Origin: Chlorokybus atmophyticus | Taxonomy: Eukaryota > Streptophyta > Chlorokybophyceae > Chlorokybales > Chlorokybaceae | NCBI GenBank assembly: GCA_009103225.1 | Contig: RHPI01000560.1 | Location: 210,891 to 274,890, forward strand | Length of the DNA: 64,000 nucleotides | Reading direction: 5' to 3' | Shown: in pieces, positions 1-12,068 of the stretch | How positions within the stretch are numbered: the first letter of the stretch is position 1 | Layout of the letters: every line of letters begins with the position of its first letter | Notes under the pieces: generated by a model | What the model saw: only the letters and a program-made list of their open reading frames with translations | Databases searched by the model: none | Told to the model about the DNA's origin: nothing | Program-made: the position numbers and the translations under genes

Positions 1-266
1 CCCGCCCGCTTGTTTCTGATGTTACTCACGCGCATCATGCAGCTCGCATTGTTTGTCGCTGCACTGCAGCCCTTGTCGCAGGTGGGCAATGTAGAGAAAA
101 GAAGGCCAGCCACTTTTGTACACCTGCGACAAATGCAGTGCTTGCATCATCCAGCCCTGCTTTGCATGAGCGCCAGTCACAACCCACTCAGCTCTTCGGG
201 GCACTGGCTGGAAGGGTCGGTACTCGTGAAAAAGCGTGTGTAAAGCATTAGCAACACCTGCAGGTG
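1..266. other. Left-edge flank, 3' side of THO7
   Basis: No conserved coding exon is visible on either strand. The short open frames here have no family match I recognise. The stretch lies just downstream of the minus-strand THO7 stop, so it probably holds that gene's 3' UTR. No TGTAA signal is visible on the minus strand here. Confidence 0.4.
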
Positions 267-1744
267 TCAAGAGTCCACGACCATTGCCTCAGGTGCGGAC
301 TCTGTTGCCGGCAGCTGGGGTGTTGCAGCGCGGGCTTCCGGCCTCGTATCATCTTCGGCGAGGGCTGAAGTTAGGTCGTCCATCTGTGCAACAAGCGCAT
401 AGCGTGTGTTGCATGTTATGGTGGCTGCAAGTGACAGTGCTTTGCGTGGGCTGACAGTTGCCGCACGTGCTACTCACCACATGCAAGAGCAGTGCAAACT
501 GTTTCTTCCGCAAATCCAGTGTCCGCGATGCTGCTGCCGCCTCTTCCTCGAGGCCAGCGAGCTCCTTTTCTTCTGTTTCTATGGCAGCCTACACGCAAAA
601 GACAACATATCAACCCGCAGCTGACGATGCAGCATTGCCACTACACTGCAAGGTTTCACTTGTCTTACAGCTTAGCGTCAGCATGTGTATGTGTGGCAGC
701 CAGTGCTGTATCCATCATGGGTTGGCTGTAGTTTGAGCAACTAACTGTACGCAACATGCAGCACAGAAGTGCACGCGCCTGTGTCTGTGCACGTGGAGGG
801 TGTTGGGAGCAAATCTTGCGCAGTCCTTCGTACTCCTCCTGCTCCTGCTTGTACTTCTGCGCGCTCTCCAGCTCCACCTTCAAAGCCTCAATCTCGACCG
901 ACACCTTCTCCACCTGCTCCCGCAACTGATTCTGCAAAGCCTGTTTCCACAGTTCATGTCAGGTATAACTGTCACATTCTGTTGAAGACATGCGTGCTTG
1001 CGCATGCCAGCGTGTGTGCATGAGCTTTAGACCCCAGCCTCAACATCATGCTCGACCACAACGACGTGGAAAATCAACTCGAGTAGACAATACGGAGAAT
1101 ATAGAAGGAGCACTAGGGGTTGAACATGCGCATTGCTAAGACTTGCAACAAACATTGCGACAAAGCGCTTGGACGCTACGTGAGTTTGCTTTTCACCTCA
1201 TAGTGCTGCTGCTCCCTTTGATTGACGCTGTCGACAGCGGCGGTCTTCTTCGCCTGGAACTCGTACTGCGAGAGCTCTTTCAAAAACGCCTGCACCGCCT
1301 CCTCGAAGCCGCCGCCACCGCTGGCCGCAGCGGAGAGCAGCGAAACCTGCCTCTTTGCAAGCTTCTGCTTGCACACATCAAACACGTATGCACAGACACG
1401 AATTAAACCACTATTGAATGGGATCGGGACACCACTCGGCATACATGACACCACACCCAACCGTGAATGCTCAAGGACTCTAGCACTGCGTATGCCACTG
1501 CGTAAGCTCGGGTTAGAATGCTGGAACTCAAACGCAGACTATCAAACTGTATGGGCAGACCATGTGTGTGCACTATCGGCAGACTCTACTACTGCAACGC
1601 AACGCTTGTTGTTGCATGCTGTGAACACAGTGCAAGCCAACTGCTGACCTTCAGAGGCGGATCGCCCCTCGCCACGCTCGCCCGCCATATCAGCCTCTTC
1701 CTGATAACGGCCTCCTCTTCTGCAGCAGCCGCCGCGGCCGACAT
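267..1744 (-). CDS. THO7: THO complex subunit 7 (THOC7-like)
   Basis: Small coiled-coil subunit of the THO/TREX complex, which couples nuclear transcription to mRNA export. Five exons were rebuilt: 1744-1649, 1364-1197, 940 to about 893, about 578-478 and 383-267. The start is the ATG giving MSAAAAAAEEEAVIRKRL, which resembles the EEE-IRRRL start of plant THO7. Later exons carry FLKELSQYEFQAKK, EQVEKVSVEIEALKVELES (coiled coil), SQHPP and LRKKQFALLLHV, the order seen in Arabidopsis THO7. The C-terminus is acidic and Ala/Pro-rich and ends VVDS. The junction between exons 3 and 4 is uncertain: the donor could be at the CAC|GTGCAC or the GCGC|GTGCAC, and the acceptor near 578 or 588. The other junctions keep frame exactly. 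Family identity is firm. The gene is head-to-head with NDUFB2, 203 bp between start codons. Confidence 0.88.
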
Positions 1745-1947
1745 CGACCACCAACAGGAGGAGGACGACCACAACAACAGCGATGTCCGCAGCGCCCTGA
1801 TCCAGTGCACGTTAGGTTCACTGTGTGCTTCGTTAGCCCAGCGCGTTAGCGAATGCCAAACGTTATAGGGATTGCCTGCAACCCTACCTTAAGCGCCGTG
1901 TGGTTGGCGAGGGCGGCGGCGACGGCGGCGGCGGCGGCGGGGGTGGG
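1745..1947. promoter_or_regulatory. Divergent promoter region, THO7 / NDUFB2
   Basis: Only 203 bp separate the two start codons, so both 5' UTRs and core promoters must lie here. The NDUFB2 side is a GGC-rich tract. No clear TATA box is visible. That this is one shared bidirectional promoter is inferred from spacing. Confidence 0.5.
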
Positions 1948-3249
1948 ATGGCGGGGGGGCATCATGGGCCGGGCGTGACATACGCAGGGCTCACGCTGCA
2001 CGCGCCCAAGACTTGGCACACGCGGGTGGCGACAGCCATGGGCGCCATGACCTGGTGAGTGGGTTGGCAGCTACGATCGTGCTGTGCTGTGCTGTGCTGT
2101 GCGGAGTGCTGCGACACAATACGTTCGCGTTCTAGCTTCTGTGGTTCATTATTGAATCGAACTTTGCAAGTTTTATCCTGTACGGCGCCTGCAAGCTTAC
2201 ACGTAATGTGCAGCATTTGGGCGTTGGCATCACTGTCTCTTCGTGCCTCATAGCTTGTAGATTTGCGAAACTTTACAGTGCTCCACGACTAGCGATCGGC
2301 TGACCGTCACACTAACTCAACAACGGCTGGCAACAATCTATGGATGCCCTCAATTTGCTGTTGCCCATTGCTAATATTGTCGTTAGGGTTGATTATCATT
2401 GCTACACCACACACTCAATTCAGGCAGCACTAGACTGCTCTTTGCGTTGGTTAACGAATTCACCACATTGATGTTGGTACTCGCCTGTGCGTGCTTCCAG
2501 CAGGCACATTTGTGTCACTGGAGTATTTGCATGTTCCGCTTGCTGATATATTGACGTCAATATGACGTCAATATACACAAATGTACTGATATATTGGCTT
2601 GACGTCAAGATATCAGTATATTTAGGTCCTTGGGCAACCTTCAGTCTTAGAGCAACATCACGCTGACTTGTACCTGGCAGTCCAGGCATTGGTTGATAAT
2701 CTGTGTTTCTATGCATGCTGTGCAATTGGCAGTTACATTGTCATTAGACACCCAACTCAATGCATTGGCTACGTATGGCGGTTATAGCAGCAATGAAACT
2801 GGGCTTGGTCAGCATTTCAGTACTGGTGGTTGCGCAGGTTCTGGATATTTTACCGCTTCAAGCAGGATGGCGCAGTGCTTATGGTGAGCGCATCCCTTCG
2901 CACAGCACACTGACTTGAAAAGCATATCAAGGTTCTTTGCTAGGTGTGTATTCGTGCGTCATAAAGTACTGATGTTGGCTTGATTGCTCAGGGCAAGCAT
3001 CCATGGGAAGCACACGGGCATCATGACCATCACGACCATGCCCATGTGAGTTCTTGTTAGTTGACTGTGTGCAGCATCACCGGTAGACGCGTGCGTTTTC
3101 TGTGCGTGTGGCAAGCAGCAGCAGCGTAACTTTGTTGGCTTGCTATGGACTGTGTTTGTTTTCACAAGGATGGAAGGCAATTTTTGGTTTCTTGACCAGT
3201 AATGTATGTGCAGGGACATGCTCAGCAGCATCAATCAGCATCAAGCTGA
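1948..3249 (+). CDS. NDUFB2: NADH dehydrogenase 1 beta subunit 2 (NDUFB2-like)
   Basis: Small accessory subunit of mitochondrial respiratory complex I, in the membrane arm. Four exons: 1948-2054, 2838-2883, 2992-3045 and 3214-3249, encoding 80 residues; phases close exactly. The protein has the plant-type pattern: a Gly/His-rich start (MAGGHHGPGVTYAGLTLH), KTWHTRVATAMGAMTW, the aromatic segment FWIFYRFKQDGAVLM that forms the single membrane span, then KHPWEAHGHHDHHDHAH. Plant homologues are about 70 residues and have the same HPWE and His-rich tail. Intron 1 is unusually long (about 780 bp) for so small a gene and carries a cluster of TGACGTCA palindromes. The gene is convergent with eIF3d. 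Confidence 0.9.
2543..2615. repeat. TGACGTCA palindrome cluster in NDUFB2 intron 1
   Basis: Three perfect TGACGTCA octamers lie at 2552-2559, 2563-2570 and 2600-2607. The flanks pair as an inverted repeat: TGATATATTGACGTCA at 2543-2558 against TGACGTCAAGATATCA at 2600-2615, with one mismatch. TGACGTCA is the classic CRE/bZIP binding palindrome. Whether it acts as an enhancer or is the remnant of a small palindromic element cannot be decided from sequence. Confidence 0.7.
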
Positions 3250-4633
3250 CCGTGACTCAGGAGTCTTGTTGACTTAGCCGATATAGAGCCACAATAGCTG
3301 GGCTCTCCCCTCTCATTGTACAGCTGTTTTGGCAGACAATGATGTTGCATTGCAGTGCTGCCAATGTTATTTCATGAGAAAGCTTGTAGGTCCCGCTGGT
3401 TCTACTGTACATAAGATGCAAAGGAGTTTGAACACACGCAATGCGTGAGCAACCAACCAACAATCACAACAACTCACCAACTCGGATGGCATGCATGCAG
3501 AAGTGGTGGTTAGTGTGGATGCACAGGCATCCGCTGTAGTGCTCACAGAACCAATTGCAGCGCATGATAAACTGTGTGCGTAGGGTGTTTTGATACTCTT
3601 CACTGCTTCAGTAATGCTCTTTACTGCGTAATGCCAATCACTCACTGTATTGCAGGTAGTCTTGCACGATGGCATACTGAAAAGCAGCGCCTTACACAGG
3701 CGACTGGATAGCTAGTACTGTCGCATGCCTGCCATATGTACAAACAATGCGGGGCGTGCTTGCTCATGCATCGTGTCATGCATATGTCATCACGCAGACA
3801 GCAACCAGCAGGCGCACACTCACATATATTCAACCACCGGGCTACACTACTACATCTAGGCCAACAACTACACCACCACCCCGTTAGTCATGCAAGCATG
3901 CATGCAGCATGCAAAATGCAATCACTCTCTAATAATGCATGTACAGGATACATGACGTGCTATTAGGCACACGCATGCAATGCACACAATTACTCCAGCA
4001 TCACATGCATACTAGTATACATCTCACCGTTGTCACCACCGGGCTAATCTACTGCATTAAACTACCAGCTACTAGCCTTCCCCATTGAACATGCACACGT
4101 TTACCACAGCCTGCCCACACGGGCTGTGTCTTGTGCAGTCGAAGCAAAACAGGCAGCGATAAAACTGCAGCACCACATAAGGGGAAACATGTCAAGTGCA
4201 TAAGGTAATATACGGGTCGTACTCAGCCTAGACAACAGACTATAGCACCAACAACGCACACACTCACATTGCATGTGTCATGCATGGCGAAATGCTACAT
4301 GGCATTTTTGTAAACACAGCCACCCACAAAGCACCAGCATGAAGTCTGTACATGGTCAGAGCCAACAAGCCCTATCAATGTGAGGCAGATGGGCCTGCCA
4401 CTGCACGGCATGAGCTGCAGATTATCGAAAATCCAATTCAACGCAGTGCAACCAAATGCAAATCTGTTGTACTCGTCAGGACCGGCATAGCTGCAGGCAA
4501 AGTTGCTATGATGAGTGGCAACAATGAGCAGCAATGCTTGTAATCTGCGGCGAAAATTGCTGCCAAGCACAGCGCACGGCACAAGCAGTGCACGAACTAA
4601 CCAACAACATCTATTGAGATGTACAGTGTCTGT
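3250..4633. other. Convergent intergenic region NDUFB2 / eIF3d
   Basis: About 1.4 kb between two converging stop codons. It holds only short frames without conserved motifs and many TGCATG-like words. Both 3' UTRs should end here. I see no RNA gene or transposon end. Confidence 0.45.
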
Positions 4634-7045
4634 CTAAACCTCGGTCTCCGCTGGCTCCTCCGCAGCCTGAACCGCAGCTGGCGGTGGGGCCTGTTCTGTC
4701 TCTGGCAGTGGCTCCTCAGCATAGTCGTTCTCAAAGGCATCACTTGGCACGTCATACAGCCGGATAAGGGGCTTGTTGGGATCTTTCACAAGCAGGTACT
4801 TGCCCTCCTCCAGCTTCATGCACAGGTCAACAACCGTCTTGAGGATGCCCCACATGTTGTTCACGTTCAAGTTGATCTGCGTGGAGAACTCCTTGGGCTT
4901 GTAACCCTGAGTTGCCAAGATGACATGGTTGTAGTTATCGCGAGGATGCAGTCGTGACACGTAGCCCAGCTTGATGAGATCAGCGCCGCACATCAACGCC
5001 TGCGCCGTCCACTTTGCCAGCTTGTTGGCATTGTTCTTCAGCTCAGTTGCAAGGACTGCACCGCGCTGCGTTTCCAGCTTCTGCCTCCAGTCCACACCAG
5101 TGATCTTTGGGTCAAACTCGTTCAGGGCCTTGACCAGCATGAAGTTGTCTTGGCCCTTGCTTTCAACAACGCTATCGATCTCACACCTCACAATCAAGCT
5201 GTTACCATCGCTGAGCTTCCACCTCCTGTACCTGTATGCAACTGAGGCTACTTCTGCATCTTGCGTCGCAAATGGGTTGGGCTCGTCAAACGCATACTTC
5301 TTCCCGTCTTTTAGCAGAACTTGCTGTGAGAAATTCTGGTTGATAAAGGTTGCTTCCTGGCTCAAGGATGCAACACCATTCATGTTTTCCTTCTCTTCAG
5401 TGACAGGCTCCTGTGCAGTCTCCGAAACCGTGAGCAGATCAAAGGAGTTGTCCCGCTTGTCAAAGAATAGCTTGTTCCCAACACGCTGCACAACAATGTC
5501 CCAGGAGTACACGGATCGCGCAGCACACATCAGCGTGGCCAGGATGGAGTCGGTTGCAAACACAACACCCTGATCCTCGTTTGCCAACCTCCGAATGATG
5601 GGATCGTCCGTAGTCGTGACATTATGGAATTGCCGCTTCTCAAACCTCTGCAAAGGCTTCTCCGTCTTTGGCGTAACCCTGTCATACGCCTTGTCATAGT
5701 ACTCGAGCGAGCCGCAAGTGGCGAGGGTCTCAGGTTCCTGCACGTCAAAACTGAGCTTTGCGAGGGATGACAGCGGAATCTGCTCAAGGACGCTCCACTC
5801 GGGACGAATGTCGACCGAGCTGTTGTACTGCACTCTGTTCTGATCCCGATTCTGCCAAAATTGCCCGTAAGTGCCCCTCTTGCGTTGTTGTTCGCGCTCG
5901 CGTCGCTGCCGCTCGCGATCCGCACCGGCACCACTATCCCTTCCTGTATCTCGCCGATCGTCGCGGTCTCGCCTTGGGAAGCGATTCTGTAAAGCAGGTT
6001 GTAAGCTTCTGCATGTGCACCCACTGGAACAAGAATACTGATTGGCCCTGCCTGATCGATAAACATCTAGCTGATGCAAACATATGCGCGTCAAGCTGCA
6101 AGACAAAACGCACCTGCTGGAAGCGCCGTGGTCCGTACTTTGGTCGCGGTGGAGGTCTACTGTCAACGAGATGGAAGGACTCCTGCACAAGGGATGGTGT
6201 TGATTGCTTACGTTGAAACCCATACTACTGGGCCATGTGAACACAGCATGCAGACACAGATGCTGTGCAATCCCCATGACTGCCAAATCCTGCCCGCCTG
6301 TGCATGTCAGCGCACCTCATCGTTTTCATGAAAGAAGTTGAAGGCCATGTTGACGCCGCCAGTGCGATCGCCATACCGTCCTGCAATACTTGTACAGTCA
6401 ACAATGTGTCCGATCACGTATGCTTTTGTAGCGAAGCATCATACAGAAAACAGACGTTAGCTGCACAGTTACGCGCTATAGGAGAGATGCAGTGGACCAC
6501 GTGCGACAGCTGACAATTGACACAACCCTAGAGCGTGCTCGTTCCAACGGAGACAAAATGAACAACACAATTGCGAAGGCAGACAGGAACAATACCACCA
6601 CTGTTTACCACGTGGCAACCCTAACCCCATCTGTGTCTATTAGATTGATGTTGCTTTGTAGGAGCATGCACGGCCAATTTGCGAGATCCATGCAACGTGA
6701 GAGTGCAGCTTTCAAGCCTGACAGAGAGCCGGGGTTCAAGCAAGCTGAAAGATTAGACGCAAGCGGACGATACGAAACGAAAAAAACGCCCCTACAGACT
6801 GCGATGAACAAGTTAACTAGCTTTGCATGGAACGCTCGGCCATACCAAGGTGCAGGCATGCGTACATGGAGGCACCCACCTCCGTATTTGTAGCCCTGAT
6901 TCGTCCAGTCAGAAGCGCGTCCAAGCTTATCGCTCTTGTTGAAGGGCGCGTAAGGCACTTCCTTGAAGTGCTCTGGTATGTCTGTAGGCCCCCACCCCTC
7001 ATCGTTGTCCTGTATGACCGGCGCCTGAAACGCCGGCGGCGCCAT
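4634..7045 (-). CDS. EIF3D: Translation initiation factor eIF3 subunit D
   Basis: Subunit D of eIF3, which binds the 43S pre-initiation complex and contains an eIF3 cap-binding fold. Exons 7045-6880, 6380-6316, 6182-6114 and 5986-4634 encode 550 residues with exact phase closure, a length close to animal and plant eIF3d. The N-terminus reads [20 protein letters not shown] and [18 protein letters not shown]. Exon 2 carries [13 protein letters not shown] and exon 3 [16 protein letters not shown]. The long last exon has the conserved core ([117 protein letters not shown]) and an acidic Glu/Pro-rich tail. Almost all of the conserved fold sits in one intronless 1.35 kb exon. It is head-to-head with poly(A) polymerase. 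Confidence 0.96.
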
Positions 7046-7852
7046 GCTGACGACGCCAAGTCACGAACCCAGTCGACGCCAAGCAGCCCCCACCTAACCC
7101 CCGTGTACGCCACGGCCGACTCCGCAGCTAACCACACCGCCGTCTTCGCCTCGGCCGCCGCCGCCACCGCCGCCGCCGCGGCAAGACAAACAGAACTAAC
7201 GTTATTGCCCGCTGCCTTTCTGCAGCAACAGAGGTTCACTTGCGATTGAACGAACTGCCTGTGAAACCGCCTGCGTCGATTAGGGTTTGCGCAGAAGGAG
7301 GGAAGATTTTGGGAGGCGGGCGTACGTGGGGGCGTCGTAGCCGCCGTCGTCGCTATCGGCGTGGCTGTTGTGGTGATTGCCTTGGTACGTTTGTTGCTCT
7401 CATTGTGTCTGATTGACTATTTCGTCACAAGAACCGTCTTTTGACGTGTTGACGTGACGCTCTGCGCCGAAAGCTCAAAGCTGTCGTGTAGAATGGTAAG
7501 CTTGCTCTGCGTGATCAGCAGCGCTAAGCATGAGTGAGAAGCATAACGCATGCGTATGCCTGTAACCGATTCTGTGTCTTGACAGCTGGGTAAGCTGGTC
7601 GAGTCACCATGATGGCACCCGATGACGGAACCGTGTACCGTGTGTTCTCTGGCTGGTTGGCTGCTTGCGTCGCAGCCGTAGGTATTGCTGTCAAGCAAGC
7701 GCTTTGTGTGGTTGTAGCGCAACTTCATCACCTTGAAAGCAGTCTGCATAGCATGTGTGTTGCTTTCCCCCGTATACATTATACCTTCTGACGAAGGTAT
7801 GCTCGCCGTGATTGCAGAGATGCCACCGTGGTAGCGGCGATCAGCCAATGTG
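7046..7852. promoter_or_regulatory. Divergent region, eIF3d / poly(A) polymerase
   Basis: The 807 bp between the start codons contain a GCC/CCG-rich tract next to eIF3d and a TTAGGGTTTG word near 7279. An ATG directly followed by GTAAGC (7493-7500) could be a non-coding 5' exon or the donor of a 5' UTR intron of the polymerase gene. I could not join it in frame to the first clear coding exon. Confidence 0.4.
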
Positions 7853-10511
7853 ATGGCAGGGCCAACACGCCACTTGGGCGTGACAGAGCCCATAACAACG
7901 CAAGGGCCAACTGCGGAGGATGTGGTTCTCACGGAGCAATTGGAAGCTGTCCTGCATGCAAGACATCTTTATGAAAGTGTAGAGGAAAGCGTTGCACGCG
8001 AAGAGGTCAGGCAACTCTCCTTGCTGTCGGTGTTGCTGGTGGTGTTGCTGGTCATGAGCATTAGCCAGCATTGCCCCAGTACCTTCGACTGCACAGCACG
8101 CATCCGCAATTTTGTCTGCACCTTGCACAGTAACAGCAGGCACCCTCAGCGTAACCCGCGATATTGGAACTATGTCGAGTGGTCAAGTAACACATTGCCC
8201 CATTGGTGCTGTGTCTTGCAGTTGGGTATACAAGCTCTTTGAGCGTGCAACTGGAGCAGTTGTTGCATTGCCGAAGTGTATGGAGCTTGAAGTAAGTAAT
8301 TTCGTTGCAGGTGTTGGGCAAGTTGGATCAAGTCGTTAAAGAATGGGTGAAGCGAGTGAGCGTTAACAAAGGTTTTAGTGAGCAGTTGCTGGCAGAAGCG
8401 AATGCCATGATATTTACTTTTGGCTCCTACCGCCTTGGTGTTCATGGACCTGGTGCGGATATTGATACCCTGTGCGTCGGACCACGACATTGCACGAGAG
8501 AAGAGGTGAGCAACAGCAGATAGGCGAAAGTAAACTACGTAGATTCAGTGCTGCATGTCCCACCTATATTCAGGCGCTTCGCAGTCAATGCAGTTTGTTA
8601 CATCGCTTATGTGGGTGTGCGAGCATGCGCGTGCCTGTGCATTCCAGTTGCACTCTCATGGTTCTTTGTACGCTGGTTTCATGGCATGGAAGTTGTTTGT
8701 GTCTATTATTGCCTCCAATGCACCATTGTGTTTGCAGGATTTTTTTGGGGAGCTGTATAAAATGCTTAGCGAGATACCTGAGGTCACGGAGTTGCATCCT
8801 GTGCCTGACGCCCATGTGCCTGTGATAAAAATGAAGTTCTCAGGCATTTCAATCGACCTGCTGTATGCACGATTGGCTTTGTCTACAATTCCTGACAACC
8901 TTGACATCTCGGATGATTCGATTCTTCGCAATGTAGATGAGCAGAGTGTTCGTAGCTTGAACGGCTGCAGAGTCACAGATCAGATTCTGAGGCTTGTCCC
9001 CAGCATTCCTCACTTCCGCACCACGCTGAGGTGTCTGAAACTTTGGGCACAGTTGCGAGGTGTGTACTCCAACATGATTGGCTTTCTGGGAGGTGTTAAT
9101 TGGGCACTTCTTGTTGGTCGGATCTGCCAGTTATATCCAAATAAGCTTCCAAGCACACTGATAGCCCGCTTTTTCAGGTATGGGATGGGTCTGCCGTGTT
9201 AAACAATTTCAAGGATACTGAGTGCATGAATGATTCGTTGCACAGGGTTTATCAGGATTGGAGGTGGCCTGTGCCCGTGATGTTGAAAGAAATAGAGGAC
9301 GGTCCCCTTGGGCTTCCAATCTGGGATCCCAGGAAAAACCCACGCGATCGCATGCATCTGATGCCCATCATCACCCCCGCATACCCTTGCATGAACTCTA
9401 GTTTCAATGTCTCTGAGAGCACATTGCGCATCATGATGGCGGAGTTTAAGCACGCAGATGACATCTGCCAGACTGTAGAGATGCAGAAGGCTACCTGGGA
9501 CGATTTACTGCAATCCTATCCTTTTTTTGATGTCTACAAGAATTTTTTGCAAGTCAACATCGTGGCTGCAAGTGAGGCAGATCACAGGCTGTGGCATGGT
9601 TGGGCGATGTCCAAGTTACGGTTCTTGCCGTTGAAAGTGGAGAGGGGCACACATGGCAGGTTGCAGATCCATCCCTGGCCAAAGGAGTACACTGATGGCA
9701 AATCTGATGCGCAATCTGCAGTCTTCATGGGCCTTCAGCCGCAGCGGACTTCCAGTCAAGAGGCTGGTCCCTTCAATGTAGATCTGCGGCCTGCTGTGGC
9801 AGAGTTTAAGCACGTACTCCTGAACTGGAACAATTGGGCACCGGGGATGGATGTTATCATACAGCACATCAAGCGAAAGCAGCTGCCAGATTATGTTTGT
9901 AATGGATTACGGCCTTCCGCCGTTCCTGCTGGATCTATACCCATCCCGAAGCCACCTCCACGCGTAAGTTGCAGGTTGCAAGTCAAGGCGGTTGTGAAGG
10001 CTCTGAATCCAGAGCCTGTGCACCTCGTGCATGACCGCTGTCTTGTCCTCCGCAGCCAGAACTGCCACTAGGCCCAAAACGAAAGATGGGCTCCGCTGAC
10101 ATTACGGATGAAACGTTTGATGGAGAGTCCTGGTGCATGAGTGCGAAAGAGGCAAAAGCTGCAACAGCGACTCTGGAAGAGGACACGCGTGGCCTTGGTG
10201 CAGAGCTGACCCCTGCTGCAGAGCTCGCAGGTCTTGTTCTACATGAGTGTCAACCTTTTATGCAATTGCTGAGTCGGCCTTGTGTTGCAGATGAGGTCCC
10301 TCTCAAGACACAGAAGGCAGCTGTGCAAGACCATGCCACTAGCAATGACCAAGTTGCCAACGAGGATATTACACGTTCTTCTGACACGGTTGCAGATGGT
10401 GGGCTATCCCAACAGTCTGAGCAGGCGCCCGTGGGTGCAGATCTTTATGAGTTGGAGGTGACTTCAGCCTTGCATCTTCTACTGGCTGTGTTGTCCTGTC
10501 ATGCAGTGTGA
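7853..10511 (+). CDS. PAP: Nuclear poly(A) polymerase
   Basis: Template-independent polymerase that adds poly(A) to cleaved pre-mRNA in the nucleus. Exons 7853-8005, 8311-8505, 8738-9177, 9246-9963 and 10056-10511; about 653 residues. Seen in order: [13 protein letters not shown] at the start; the nucleotidyltransferase motif [18 protein letters not shown] with the two catalytic Asp of DID; the third-Asp region [28 protein letters not shown]; central-domain [19 protein letters not shown]; then [20 protein letters not shown]. The RNA-binding-like C-terminal domain follows, ending near [11 protein letters not shown], with a basic PKRKMGS that could serve in nuclear import. The start is the first ATG of the conserved frame; a stop lies just upstream. 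The first donor is GTCAGG, a weak type. The 3' end is the least certain part: a donor at 10458 may splice onward, and 10230-10290 could be a 21-codon in-frame intron. Confidence 0.93.
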
Positions 10512-12060
10512 AGCTGATGCAAAGGGCGCATGTACCAGACGGCGACAAAGGCGTTTCCTGTGGTCGCTGCTTACCCTACCAGTCGACCAGGGTTGCGACG
10601 GCCAGTTGTCAGGTTTTCGCACAGTGGCATCTTGCGTACTTGCGGTTGTGTGGCTGGATGATGTCTGCGTGTGCGCAAGCGTTTCTCTCGTATCCATTCT
10701 CTATCTTTCACTGACCCTAGTATATGTAGACTGCGCACAGTCCCCAAATCTGATGGCGGGTAGCAAAGCTGGGTGGTGGTTCTTTCTCAGCCTCCGCGAA
10801 GGTGCGCAAGGTGACATCGTGAGCAAAGCGTGTAAGCGTAAGGCCGTTTGCGCACTATCTCAGTGCACAATGTCTGCACACAACTCTGCATAGCTTGCGG
10901 AAGGCTTCATCAGATGGCATGTTGTTGACTCATCAGTCTGTTGCAGTGCGTTGCCAATGCATCAGCAGGTTCTGATTGGGCTGCATCCCTTGTGACGGGG
11001 AATCAGTAGTCTTGGACTGTAGAGTTGCACGGGACACGAACCGCTAGTGCAGCACTTGTACGCCCAGACAGCTTATCACCCGTATAGGGCTGCTTTGTAT
11101 TGTCTCTTTGCGTGCATGGTGGACACGTTGCTATGTTATGTGCATCAGTTGTCATGTTGTATGGGTTCATAATTGGTCTTCCTTCCGGTGTTGTGCTTGT
11201 ACACTGCTGACAAGGCAGTCAGAAGTGTGTGCAGTGAATGTGATGATTTTGGAGCTGCAGCTAGCGAGATAAGGTGTAGTGTACCATGTTGCCTAGGTTT
11301 GGCATCACACTACTAACTGTTGTTCAGTCTTGCCGCTATAGCCCGTGTTGTCAGTCGTCTTCGTCAGTGCATTGCCTGCAGAGTGTTGGGTGTGCGTGCA
11401 TATAGACTATGCTGCTGTGCGTTGGGTGTGTACCGTGCTCAAACACAGGATTGAGGGGCGGTAGTGTAGGTGGTAGTCAGTGTTGAGACGTTGAAAATTC
11501 AGCCCGGTGGTTGAGTGCAATACGATTGATTGACTGTGCTGGCTGGTGAGTGTGCTGATTGCTGCATGCTTGCTGCTGCATATGCACGCGATACCTACTG
11601 CGACTTTTGTGTGTGCTTGTGTGTCTGGTAATATCAATAGCGTTGTGTTATGATGTTTTTGTACATCTGTGTGAGCACTTGCTCGATGTATTCTTTGTCT
11701 CACGCTGATGTGTTTAAAAGATGCAAGATGCGTGGCCGCGGTTGCTAACGACGCTCTCGGGTTGTGGCAGGTGCGTTTGCTGCGTCTTCTACTGCCTCTA
11801 CTACTTTGCTGCCGTTGCATTCACTTAGTGTCGTCCTAGCCTAGGCCCCCTTGCCCCTAGTGTTAATGTTGTGAGCGGCCTTGTGTTTGTTTGAGTGCGT
11901 GGCTTATGCACTGCCTTGCACACAGCCTGCTACCTGGACTCTACTTGCTACCTGGCCCCTCAAGGCTTCAGATTTGTGCAAGCAGGAACTCGTAGATGCA
12001 AATCTATGTGAACATGCAATGCCACAACCACAAAAGTCGTGTACGTAATTGGATGGAGAT
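10512..12060. other. Intergenic, 3' side of poly(A) polymerase
   Basis: A TG-rich stretch with no conserved coding potential on either strand. A TGTAA word at 10831-10835 may end the polymerase transcript. The rest holds only short frames. Confidence 0.4.
10831..10835 (+). terminator. Candidate TGTAA poly(A) signal (PAP)
   Basis: TGTAA, the green-algal polyadenylation pentamer, about 320 nt after the predicted stop. The word is short and could occur by chance. Confidence 0.3.
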
Positions 12061-12068
12061 TTAAAACT

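Noticed and set aside
5758-6216. Plus-strand frame across eIF3d
   Set aside because: Antisense to conserved eIF3d exons, no conserved features of its own.
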